NCBI RefSeq assembly: GCF_904848665.1
Contig: NZ_CAJHCQ010000028.1
Span: 28,993 to 92,992, forward strand
Reading direction: 5' to 3'
Source of the DNA: Paraburkholderia hiiakae
GTDB taxonomy: Bacteria; Pseudomonadota; Gammaproteobacteria; Burkholderiales; Burkholderiaceae
DNA length: 64,000 nt
The position numbers and the translations under genes were made by a program. The notes below the pieces were generated by a model, which saw nothing but the letters and a program-made list of their open reading frames with translations, was not told the origin of the DNA and made no database searches. Positions 1-8,364 of this stretch are shown here, piece by piece; the stretch's first letter is position 1; each line of letters opens with the position of its first letter.

Positions 1-1457
1 GCGTGGGTCTGTGCGGCGAGAACGGCGCCGGCAAATCCACGCTCATGAAAGTGCTTTCGGGCGTGTACCCGCACGGCACCTGGAGCGGCGAGATCCGTTG
101 GGAGGGCGCGCCGCTCGAAGCGCAAAGCGTGCGCGACACCGAGCGTGCGGGCATCGTCATCATCCACCAGGAACTGATGCTCGTGCCCGAGCTGTCGGTG
201 GCCGAAAACATCTTTCTCGGCAACGAAATCACGCTGCCGGGCGGCCGCATGAATTACGCGGCGATGTATCAGCGCGCCGACGAACTGCTGCGCGAGTTGA
301 ACATCGACGCCATCAACGTGGCGCAGCCAGTGATGAATTATGGCGGCGGCCATCAGCAACTCATCGAGATCGCGAAGGCGCTGAACAAGCGCGCGAAGCT
401 GCTGATTCTCGACGAGCCGTCGTCTTCGCTCACCGCGGCGGAAACGAAGATCCTGCTCGACATCGTGCGCGATTTGAAGCGCCGCGGCGTGGCGTGCGTC
501 TACATCTCGCACAAACTCGACGAGGTCGAGGCCGTGTGCGATACGGTGAGCGTGATCCGCGACGGGCGCCACGTGGCTACCGAGCCCATGGCGACGCTCA
601 CCACCGACCGCATCATCGCGATGATGGTAGGACGCGAGATCCGCAATCTCTTTCCGCGCGAGCCGCATGACATTGGCGAGGTCATGTTCGAGGCGCGCAA
701 CGTGACCTGCTACGACGTGACGAATCCGCGCCGCAAGCGTGTGGACGACGTGTCGTTCTCGGTGCGGCGCGGCGAGATCCTGGGCGTGGCCGGGCTGGTG
801 GGCGCGGGCCGCACGGAGACCATGCAGGCGATCTTCGGCGCCTATGCGGGCGCATGCACGGCGACGGTCCTGCTCGAAGGCCGACCGCTGAAAATCCGCT
901 CGCCGCTCGATGCGATCAATGCGGGCATCGCCATGGTGCCCGAGGACCGCAAGCGCCACGGCATCGTGCCGCAACTGGGCGTGGGCCACAACATCACGCT
1001 CTCGGTGCTGCAGCGTTTCTCGAAGCACGGACGCATCGACGCGGCCGCCGAACTCGACACGATCCGCACGGAGATGCAGCGTCTTTCGGTGCGCGCGGCG
1101 AACCCCATGCTGTCGATTGCGAGCCTTTCTGGCGGCAATCAGCAGAAGGCCGTGCTCACCAAGATGCTGCTCACCGACCCGAAGGTGCTGATCCTCGACG
1201 AGCCGACGCGCGGCGTGGACGTCGGCGCGAAGTACGAGATCTACAAGCTGATCTTCCAGCTCGCCAAACGCGGCGTGGCGATCGTGATGGTGTCGTCCGA
1301 GCTGCCGGAGGTGCTGGGCATCAGCGACCGCGTGCTCGTGATCGGCGAAGGCGAGTTGCGCGGCGACTTCGTCAATGAAAACCTCACGCAGGAAGACATT
1401 CTTGGCGCGGCGATCCAGACCGTGCGCGCCCAACCCGATACAGCGAGTGCAGTATGA
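1..1457 (+). CDS. xylG: Xylose ABC transporter ATP-binding protein XylG (5' truncated)
   Basis: This is the ATPase of a high-affinity xylose import system, energising uptake through XylH at the inner membrane. The window edge removes roughly the first 35 residues; the reading frame is open from base 3. Two ABC domains are visible. The first has Walker A GENGAGKST close to the start and a degenerate signature (YGGGHQQL). The second has the degenerate P-loop GLVGAGRTE and the signature LSGGNQQK, with ILDEPTRGVDVGAKYEIYK downstream. This tandem arrangement is typical of the sugar-ABC (CUT2) family, and the sequence follows E. coli XylG closely by memory, including the PHG and DTER stretches near the start. 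The stop overlaps the start of xylH in an ATGA, implying translational coupling. A periplasmic XylF would be expected just upstream, outside the window. Substrate specificity is inferred from similarity. Confidence 0.93.
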   Translation, partial: VGLCGENGAGKSTLMKVLSGVYPHGTWSGEIRWEGAPLEAQSVRDTERAGIVIIHQELMLVPELSVAENIFLGNEITLPGGRMNYAAMYQRADELLRELNIDAINVAQPVMNYGGGHQQLIEIAKALNKRAKLLILDEPSSSLTAAETKILLDIVRDLKRRGVACVYISHKLDEVEAVCDTVSVIRDGRHVATEPMATLTTDRIIAMMVGREIRNLFPREPHDIGEVMFEARNVTCYDVTNPRRKRVDDVSFSVRRGEILGVAGLVGAGRTETMQAIFGAYAGACTATVLLEGRPLKIRSPLDAINAGIAMVPEDRKRHGIVPQLGVGHNITLSVLQRFSKHGRIDAAAELDTIRTEMQRLSVRAANPMLSIASLSGGNQQKAVLTKMLLTDPKVLILDEPTRGVDVGAKYEIYKLIFQLAKRGVAIVMVSSELPEVLGISDRVLVIGEGELRGDFVNENLTQEDILGAAIQTVRAQPDTASAV

Positions 1458-2653
1458 CCCCCGACGTCACGACCCAAAGCGCGCGCGAAGAATTACCGCA
1501 CGGTGGTAATGGTTTCGCCATGCGCTTCCAGCAACTCTTCGCGCGCTACAAGATCCTCGCGCTGCTGCTCGCAGTGGCGGTGATCTGGCTGTTCTTTTCG
1601 CTGCTTACGCACGGCGCGTTCGTCACGCCGCGCAACGTGTCGAACCTGCTGCGGCAGATGTCGATCACCGGGATGCTCGCGTGCGGCATGGTGTTCGTCA
1701 TCATCGCGGGCGAGATCGATCTCTCGGTGGGTTCGCTGCTGGGCCTGCTCGGCGGCGTGGCCGCCATTCTCGACGTGAACCGCGGCTGGCCCATCGGCGT
1801 GACCGTGCCCGTGGTGCTCGTGCTCGGCGTGCTGGTGGGACTTTTCAACGGCTGGTGGTCGACATACCGTCGCGTACCGTCGTTCATCGTGGGCTTGGGC
1901 GGCATGCTCGCGTTTCGCGGCGTGCTGCTCGGCATTACGGGCGGTTCGACCATCGCGCCGGTGTCCGATCACTTCGTGTTCCTCGGTCAGGGCTATTTGC
2001 CGCGCGTCGCGGGCGACGTGCTGGCGCTCGCGCTTTTCGTGCTGCTGGCCGTGCTCACGGTGCGTCAGCGTGGGAACCGCAGGCGCTATCAGTTGAGCGT
2101 CGTGCCGCTCTGGCAGGACGGCGTGAAGATCGTCGGCGCGGGCGCGATCCTGCTTGCGTTCGTGCTGATGCTCGACAGCTATGGCGGCATTCCGGTGCCC
2201 GTTCTGCTGCTGCTCGCGCTGCTCGGTATCTTCACATGGATCGCTACGCAAACGGTGTTCGGCCGCCGCATCTACGCGGTGGGCTCGAACCTCGAAGCCA
2301 CGCGTCTTTCCGGCGTCAACACGAACCGCGTGAAGCTCGCGATCTTCGCGCTCATGGGTCTCATGTGCGCGTTCGCGGGCATCGTCAATACGGCGCGTCT
2401 CGCCGCCGGTTCGCCCTCGGCCGGCACGATGGGCGAACTCGACGCGATCGCGGCCTGCTTTATCGGCGGCACGTCGATGCGCGGCGGCTCCGGCACCGTG
2501 TATGGCGCGCTGATCGGCGCGCTCGTGATGGCGAGTCTCGATAACGGCATGTCGATGCTCGACGTGGACGCGTATTGGCAGATGATTGTGAAGGGCGGCA
2601 TTCTTGTGCTCGCCGTGTGGATCGATGTCGTGTCGGGGTCGAACCGCCGCTGA
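1454..2653 (+). CDS. xylH: Xylose ABC transporter permease XylH
   Basis: Inner-membrane permease of the xylose importer, partner of the XylG ATPase. The 399-residue protein has a short cytoplasmic N-terminus followed by about ten hydrophobic segments. It contains the BPD_transp_2 family motif GEIDLSVGS after the second or third helix and the C-terminal GG-x-GT-x-GA region (MRGGSGTVYGALIGAL) that contacts the ATPase. Length matches E. coli XylH (about 393 residues). The ATG lies inside the xylG stop region (ATGA overlap), so the start is well supported. No further transport gene follows; a strong hairpin terminator lies about 150 bases downstream, making xylH the last gene of the operon. Confidence 0.93.
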   Translation: MTPDVTTQSAREELPHGGNGFAMRFQQLFARYKILALLLAVAVIWLFFSLLTHGAFVTPRNVSNLLRQMSITGMLACGMVFVIIAGEIDLSVGSLLGLLGGVAAILDVNRGWPIGVTVPVVLVLGVLVGLFNGWWSTYRRVPSFIVGLGGMLAFRGVLLGITGGSTIAPVSDHFVFLGQGYLPRVAGDVLALALFVLLAVLTVRQRGNRRRYQLSVVPLWQDGVKIVGAGAILLAFVLMLDSYGGIPVPVLLLLALLGIFTWIATQTVFGRRIYAVGSNLEATRLSGVNTNRVKLAIFALMGLMCAFAGIVNTARLAAGSPSAGTMGELDAIAACFIGGTSMRGGSGTVYGALIGALVMASLDNGMSMLDVDAYWQMIVKGGILVLAVWIDVVSGSNRR

Positions 2654-2805
2654 GCGACCAATGTGAAGCACTTGGCAGATACGATTGCGAACGTGCCTGC
2701 GCAGTGAGATTGATGAAGGTGTTCTTGCACCTCGCGTGACGTCGCAACGCATTGATTGACCGTCACGCGTAGTTGCTCTCCTCACGCGCCCCGAGCGCGT
2801 TCTCA

Positions 2806-2832
2806 GGGCGGGACTCATGTCCCGCCCTTTTT
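2806..2832 (+). terminator. Rho-independent terminator after xylGH
   Basis: A perfect 9-bp stem GGGCGGGAC/GTCCCGCCC with a TCAT loop is followed directly by five T residues. It lies 150 bases after the xylH stop and closes the xylose operon. Confidence 0.85.
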
Positions 2833-3149
2833 CTTTCATGTGATCGATCATCGACCGCGCACTGAGCGGCGCATGTTCAAGGCGTTGGCAATCGTTTCCT
2901 GCCACAATCGATCGCACCCGTGTTGGGCGGGACACGCACGCGACGCGCGCGATTCATTCCGTCCGCAAGGTCATCATCAGCCACAGCACTGCGCTGCAAT
3001 GGTGTTGCTGCGCGTGCTCGCCGATTTGTCGCTTTGCTGGTGCAACCGCGCTATGCGCTGTCGTGTTGCACCGAATCGTGCCGCGAGGTTGTGCCAGGGG
3101 TTTGCCAACGTCGGCGGCGCGATTCCGATCCTCCGGAGACAAGCCGACC
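2833..3149. other. Intergenic leader of the Clp ATPase gene
   Basis: About 320 bases between the xyl terminator and the Clp-family start. I see no convincing coding frame. It should carry the promoter of the Clp gene, but I could not identify a clear sigma-70 or heat-shock-type promoter by eye. Confidence 0.4.
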
Positions 3150-5999
3150 ATGCCCACTCTTTGCGAAATCTGTAATACCCGGCCCGCAGTCGCGCGCGTG
3201 ACTGTCGTGCAAAACGGGCAGCGCAAGTCCATGTCGATCTGCGACTACGACTACCGCCAACTGATGCGTCACCAAAGCATGATCAACCCGTTCGACTCGC
3301 TGCTGGGCGGCAGCGGCCTGTCGCGCTTTTTCGGCGGACAAGGCGGCGAGGGCGAGGACGACGGCGGGCACGATCTCGCCGCCGAGGTGCCGCGCGAATC
3401 CGTGGACGCGACCGATGCGTTCAGCGAGCAGACGCTAGAAATCCTGCAGCGCGCCGCGGAAAAAGCCCACGAATTGCAGCGTAATGAACTCGACACGGAA
3501 CATCTGCTGTACGTACTCGCCGACACCGATGTTTGCGCAGCACTCCTGAAGGAGTTGAAGCTTTCGCCGCAGGACATCAAAGGCTATATCGATCAGCATG
3601 CGCAAAAGGGCACGGCTTCGCCCGACGCGCCCATCGACAAGATGACGATTTCGCCGCGCCTGAAAAAAGCGTTTCAGTTCGCGTTTCAGGCTTCGCGCGA
3701 TCTCGGCCACTCGTACGTCGGGCCGGAGCATCTGCTGATCGGTCTCGCTGCCGTACCCGACAGCATTGCGGGCACGCTGCTCAAGAAATACGGCGTCACA
3801 CCCGAGGCGCTGCGCCAGAAGGTCGTGAAGGTGGTAGGCAAGGGCGCAGAGGATGGCCGCGTGGATGCGCCCACGGGCACCCCCACACTCGACAAGTTCG
3901 GCCGCGACCTCACGGCCATGGCGCGGCAGGGCAAGCTCGATCCGGTGCTGGGTCGAGCGCAGGAAATCGAGAACACGATCGAGGTGCTCGCGCGGCGCAA
4001 GAAGAACAACCCGGTGCTGATCGGCGAGCCGGGCGTCGGCAAGACCGCGATCGTTGAGGGGCTCGCGCAGCGCATCGTCAACGGCGACGTGCCCGAGGTG
4101 CTGCGCGGCAAGCGGCTCGTGGAAGTGAACATCAATTCGATGGTCGCGGGCGCGAAATACCGCGGCGAGTTCGAGGAACGCGCGAAGCAACTGATCGACG
4201 AAGTGACCGCAAAGCACGACGAGCTGATTCTCTTCATCGACGAATTGCACACGATCGTCGGCGCGGGGCAGGGTGGCGGCGAAGGCGGGCTCGACATTGC
4301 CAACGTGTTGAAGCCCGCGCTCGCGCGCGGCGAGTTGAGCCTGATCGGTGCTACGACGCTCAACGAGTATCAGAAGTACATCGAGAAAGACGCGGCGCTC
4401 GAACGGCGTTTTCAGCCCGTACTCGTGCCGGAGCCGACGGTCGAACAGACCATCGTGATCCTGCGCGGCCTGCGCGACAAACTCGAAGCACACCATCAGG
4501 TGACCTTCGCCGACGATGCCTTCGTGGCCGCCGCCGAGTTGTCGGATCGCTACATCACGTCGCGCTTTTTGCCGGACAAGGCGATCGATCTCATCGATCA
4601 GGCTGCGGCGCGCGTGCGCATCGGCTCGACCTCGCGTCCTGCCGATATGCAGGAGCTCGAAGCGGAGATCGCGCAGCTCAAGCGCGAGCAGGATTACGCG
4701 GCTTCGCGCAAGCGCTTCGACGAAGCGAAGGGGTTCGAGGAGCGCATCAACGAAAAGCAGGAAAAACTCGAAGAGCTGACCGAAGCGTGGCAGCGCAAGA
4801 CGGGTTCGGAAACGCTCGAAGTCACGGTGGCGTCGATTGCCGAGGTCGTGTCGCGGCTCACCGGCATACCGGTGGCGGACCTGACTCAGGAAGAGCGCCA
4901 GAAGTTGCTCAAGATGGAAGAAACGCTGCGCGAGCGTGTGGTAGGCCAGGCAGACGCCGTGGTCGCGGTGAGCGACGCCGTGCGCCTTTCGCGCGCGGGT
5001 CTCGGTCAGTCGAACCGGCCGATCGCAACCTTCCTGTTCCTCGGGCCGACTGGCGTGGGCAAGACCGAGCTTGCGAAGGCGCTTGCGGAAACCGTGTTCG
5101 GCGACGAACAGGCGATCATTCGCATCGACATGAGCGAGTACATGGAGCGTCATGCGGTGGCGCGGCTCATCGGCGCGCCGCCGGGCTACGTGGGCTACGA
5201 CGAGGGTGGCCAACTTACCGAGCGCGTGCGGCGGCGCCCGTACAGCGTGATTCTGCTCGACGAGATCGAAAAGGCACATGCCGACGTCTACAACGTGCTG
5301 CTGCAGGTGTTCGACGACGGGCGCTTGACGGATGGCAAAGGCCGCGTGGTCGACTTCAGCAACACGATTCTGATCGCCACGAGCAACCTCGGCGCGTCGA
5401 TCATCATGGACAACCTCGAGCGCCCCGAGAAGTCACGCCTTGACGAGAAGACGATTCGCGTGGAACTGATGAAGGTGCTCAAGGGCCACTTCCGGCCGGA
5501 GTTCCTCAATCGCATCGACGAGATCATCGTGTTTCATGCGCTCTCGCGCGACAACATCCGCGCGATCGTGCAGATCCAGCTTGAACGCGTCACGCGGACG
5601 GCGGCCGCGCAGGGCATCACGCTGTTTATGGGGCAGACGCTCGTCGATCACCTCGTGGAGGCCGGCTATCAGCCGGAGTTCGGCGCGCGCGAACTCAAGC
5701 GGCAGATTCGCCAGGAAGTGGAAACGCGCCTGGCCAGAGAGATACTCGGCGACGCGCTGCAGTCGGGGGACACCGTCGAGATCGGCTACGACAAGACGAA
5801 CGACGAAGTCACGATCAGCAAGATCGCCGTGCCGCCCGACGTGAAGGAGAACACGCCCGCGAAGAAGGCGAAGAAAGCGGCAACGCCGCCTGTCGATGAA
5901 GTCGCGAACGAAATTGCCGCGGACGATATGGAAGGCGATCCGCCACCGCCGCCGTCGAAGAAGAGCGGCAAAGGCGGGGGGAAGGCGAAGCCTGCATGA
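3150..5999 (+). CDS. Clp/Hsp100 AAA+ ATPase, ClpG/ClpK-like disaggregase
   Basis: Predicted ATP-driven protein unfoldase or disaggregase of 949 residues. The start at 3150 is chosen because it follows a CCGGAGAC ribosome binding site and gives a conserved-looking N-terminus; an in-frame ATG at 3063 has no such support. Domains in order: a small zinc-finger-like N-terminus with C5, C8 and C31; a ClpN repeat domain (about 90-240); AAA-1 with Walker A GEPGVGKT (about 292) and FIDELHTIVGAG; a short ClpC-like coiled-coil middle domain (about 495-555); AAA-2 with GPTGVGKT (about 632); and a Lys/Pro-rich C-terminal extension of about 50 residues. I find no IGF/IGL-type ClpP-docking loop in AAA-2, where the sequence reads LGASIIMDNL. 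The cysteine-bearing N1 domain, length and tail match ClpG/ClpK stand-alone disaggregases better than ClpA or ClpC. The exact subfamily is inferred. Confidence 0.85.
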   Translation: MPTLCEICNTRPAVARVTVVQNGQRKSMSICDYDYRQLMRHQSMINPFDSLLGGSGLSRFFGGQGGEGEDDGGHDLAAEVPRESVDATDAFSEQTLEILQRAAEKAHELQRNELDTEHLLYVLADTDVCAALLKELKLSPQDIKGYIDQHAQKGTASPDAPIDKMTISPRLKKAFQFAFQASRDLGHSYVGPEHLLIGLAAVPDSIAGTLLKKYGVTPEALRQKVVKVVGKGAEDGRVDAPTGTPTLDKFGRDLTAMARQGKLDPVLGRAQEIENTIEVLARRKKNNPVLIGEPGVGKTAIVEGLAQRIVNGDVPEVLRGKRLVEVNINSMVAGAKYRGEFEERAKQLIDEVTAKHDELILFIDELHTIVGAGQGGGEGGLDIANVLKPALARGELSLIGATTLNEYQKYIEKDAALERRFQPVLVPEPTVEQTIVILRGLRDKLEAHHQVTFADDAFVAAAELSDRYITSRFLPDKAIDLIDQAAARVRIGSTSRPADMQELEAEIAQLKREQDYAASRKRFDEAKGFEERINEKQEKLEELTEAWQRKTGSETLEVTVASIAEVVSRLTGIPVADLTQEERQKLLKMEETLRERVVGQADAVVAVSDAVRLSRAGLGQSNRPIATFLFLGPTGVGKTELAKALAETVFGDEQAIIRIDMSEYMERHAVARLIGAPPGYVGYDEGGQLTERVRRRPYSVILLDEIEKAHADVYNVLLQVFDDGRLTDGKGRVVDFSNTILIATSNLGASIIMDNLERPEKSRLDEKTIRVELMKVLKGHFRPEFLNRIDEIIVFHALSRDNIRAIVQIQLERVTRTAAAQGITLFMGQTLVDHLVEAGYQPEFGARELKRQIRQEVETRLAREILGDALQSGDTVEIGYDKTNDEVTISKIAVPPDVKENTPAKKAKKAATPPVDEVANEIAADDMEGDPPPPPSKKSGKGGGKAKPA

Positions 6000-6014
6000 T
6001 CGTGTGGAAAAACG

Positions 6015-6047
6015 GCTGGCGCACCGAAAGGTGCGCCAGCTTTTTTT
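6015..6047 (+). terminator. Rho-independent terminator of the Clp ATPase gene
   Basis: Perfect 11-bp stem GCTGGCGCACC/GGTGCGCCAGC capped by a stable GAAA tetraloop and followed by seven T residues, 15 bases after the stop codon. Confidence 0.95.
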
Positions 6048-6072
6048 ATACGAGGACGATCAGGAATCCAGA

Positions 6073-8364
6073 TCAACTGGAAGCGATGCGCCACCACGCG
6101 GGCAGCAGCGCACGCACCCCGGGCTGCGCGAAGCGGTCGTCCAGCAGGTGCACGACGCCGCGATCGTGTTCGGTGCGGATCACGCGGCCTGCGGCCTGCA
6201 CGACCTTGCGCAAGCCCGGAATCAGGTACGTGTAGTCGAAGCCATCGCCGTAAAGCGTATCCATGCGCGCGCGCATCGCCTCGTTCACGGCATTCAGCTG
6301 GGGCATACCGAGCGTGGCGATGAATGTGCCAATGAGGCGTGTGCCGGGCAGATCGATGCCTTCGCCGAACGCGCCCCCCAGCACCGCGAAGCCAATGCCG
6401 CAGCCGCTTTCCACAAAGCGCGCGACGAAGGCCTGTTGGCCCGCTTCGTCCATGGTCCGCGACTGTAGCCACACGTCTAGCTGTGGATGGCGGGCGATGA
6501 ACACATCGGCGGCTTGCTGCAGATAGTCGTAGCTGCTGAAAAAGCACAGATAGTTGCCGGGGCGCTCGGCATATTGTGCCGACACGCGCGCAACGAGCGC
6601 TTCGAGCGAACGCTCGCGGTCCCTGAAACGCGTCGAGATATGGCGGGCGATGTGTACGTCGAGCTGCTCGGCGCGAAACGGCGTGTCGATGTCGATGCTC
6701 ACCGTGTTGGCGGGCAGGCCGAGCATGTCGCTGTAGTAGTGCGTGGGCGAGAGCGTCGCCGAAAAGAGCGTCATGCTGTGCGCCGTGGCGATGCGTGGGC
6801 GCATGGCGTCCGCGGGCACGATGTTGCGGATCGCGATCGTCGAACGCGCGCGGCGAGCGCTCTGATGCGCAAGCGGTGTGACGTCGAAGAGTGAATGCGT
6901 ATCGAAGCGTTCGGCAATGCGCGTGAAGTGCAGGGCGTCGAAATAGAAGCGTTCCAGTTCGGGGTCGCGCGCGAGCGCGGGTTCGGCGAGCTGATCGCCA
7001 ATCGCGCCGATCACTTCGCCCAGCGCGGTGACGAGGCCTTCGGGCAAGGTGTCGCTCGCGCGCCAGGCGCCGGGCTGTACCGCGTTTTGCGCATTCCAGT
7101 GCTTCTGCAGACGCGCGAGCGCGCGCTTGAGTGGCACGCTTGCGGCGCGGCGCACGGTGTCGATGCGCGTTTGCACGAGTTCCGCCGAGTACATCGCGCG
7201 GGCGCGCTCGGGGAGGTTGTGCGCCTCGTCCACGAGCACGCTCGCGCGCCACTGGTTGTGCGCGGCGAGCATGAACAGCATGGCGCTCGTGTCGAACCAG
7301 TAGTTGTAGTCGCCGACGATCACGTCGCACCAGCGCGCCAGTTCCTGGCCAAGGTAGTAAGGGCAGACGGCGTGCTCGCTTGCCACCTCGCGCAGTGCCG
7401 CGCGATCGAGCCGCACGCGTTCGAGCGCCGCCGCGCGTGCGGCCGGCAGACGGTCGTAAAAGCCGCGCGCGAGCGGGCACGATTCGCCATGACATGCCGC
7501 TTCGGGATGCTCGCAAGCCTTCTCGCGCGCAACGAGTTCGAGCACTCGCAGGGGGATGGTCGTTCGTTGCGCATCGGCGGTGGCTTCGTCTTGCGCGTTT
7601 GTCAGCGTGGCGAGCGCATCGAGCGCCAACTGACGTCCCGAGCTTTTCGCGCTTAGAAACACGACCTTGTCGATGGCCGCGCGCGGGCAAGCCTTCAACT
7701 GCGGAAAGAGCGTGCCGATGGTCTTGCCGATGCCGGTAGGCGCCTGCGCGAGCAGGCAGCGCCCCTGCGTGGCCGCGCGCCAGACGGCTTCGGCGAGATC
7801 GCGCTGGCCGGCTCGAAATTGCGGGTGCGGCAAACTGAGTGCGGCGAGCGCGGCGTCGCGCGCGCTGCGGTGTGCGCTTTCCTGGTCGGCCCATGCGACG
7901 AAGCGGCGGCATTGGGTTTCGAACGCGGCGCGCAGTTCCGCCGCGCTCGCCTGCTCGACGAGCGCCGTCTCGTGGCCCGAACCGATGTCGTAGTACACGA
8001 GCGCGAGTTCGAGCGCATCGAGACCGAGCGTGTCGCACAGGAGCGCGCCGTAGACGCGCAACTGCGCCCAGTGAAGCGCGCGCTGATTTTCGCGCATCGC
8101 ATCGAGGTCGCCGCGATAGGTCTTGAATTCTTCGAGCCGGTGGCGCGCGGGATCATAGCCGTCGGCGCGGCCGCGCACGGTGAGCGATTCGAATGTGCCG
8201 GAAAGCGCGATCTCTGTCTCATAGCCGGGCGGGCGTCGAGCGGCGATCGCCGCGTGGCCGGCGCGGCCGTCGCTTGCATCGGGCGAGGGCGTGAAGCGCA
8301 AGTCGAGGTCGCCGCGCTTCGCGGTGAACTCGCACAGCGTGCGCACGGCGACGGTGTAGCTCAT
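6073..8364 (-). CDS. XPD/DinG-like Fe-S DNA helicase with N-terminal PD-(D/E)XK domain
   Basis: Predicted superfamily 2 5'-3' DNA helicase, 763 residues. The N-terminal part carries a RecB/Cas4-like nuclease signature: GRADGY with D68, then E79-F-K81, then a Q/Y region. The helicase core follows: a Q-motif-like FRAGQRDL, Walker A APTGIGKT (about 208-215), four cysteines C284, C291, C296 and C334 placed as in XPD-family Fe-S domains, and the DEAH box VLVDEAHN (379-382). The C-terminal helicase domain includes GCGIGFAVLGGAFGEGIDL and the QAAGRVIRTEHD motif VI. The ATG overlaps the stop of the upstream FAN1-like gene by ATGA, so the two are translationally coupled. That coupling points to joint action in DNA repair, possibly of crosslinks or branched DNA, which is an inference. 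A longer frame extends upstream, but only inside the FAN1 gene. Confidence 0.88.
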   Translation of the reverse strand: MSYTVAVRTLCEFTAKRGDLDLRFTPSPDASDGRAGHAAIAARRPPGYETEIALSGTFESLTVRGRADGYDPARHRLEEFKTYRGDLDAMRENQRALHWAQLRVYGALLCDTLGLDALELALVYYDIGSGHETALVEQASAAELRAAFETQCRRFVAWADQESAHRSARDAALAALSLPHPQFRAGQRDLAEAVWRAATQGRCLLAQAPTGIGKTIGTLFPQLKACPRAAIDKVVFLSAKSSGRQLALDALATLTNAQDEATADAQRTTIPLRVLELVAREKACEHPEAACHGESCPLARGFYDRLPAARAAALERVRLDRAALREVASEHAVCPYYLGQELARWCDVIVGDYNYWFDTSAMLFMLAAHNQWRASVLVDEAHNLPERARAMYSAELVQTRIDTVRRAASVPLKRALARLQKHWNAQNAVQPGAWRASDTLPEGLVTALGEVIGAIGDQLAEPALARDPELERFYFDALHFTRIAERFDTHSLFDVTPLAHQSARRARSTIAIRNIVPADAMRPRIATAHSMTLFSATLSPTHYYSDMLGLPANTVSIDIDTPFRAEQLDVHIARHISTRFRDRERSLEALVARVSAQYAERPGNYLCFFSSYDYLQQAADVFIARHPQLDVWLQSRTMDEAGQQAFVARFVESGCGIGFAVLGGAFGEGIDLPGTRLIGTFIATLGMPQLNAVNEAMRARMDTLYGDGFDYTYLIPGLRKVVQAAGRVIRTEHDRGVVHLLDDRFAQPGVRALLPAWWRIASS

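Noticed and set aside
1493..2935. Minus-strand open frame of 480 codons across xylH
   Set aside because: Highly His/Arg/Glu-rich antisense frame over a clear membrane protein gene.
3435..5279. Long minus-strand open frame (614 codons) inside the Clp ATPase gene
   Set aside because: Antisense frame with Arg/His/Leu-rich composition; an artefact of high GC and codon bias opposite a strongly coding gene.
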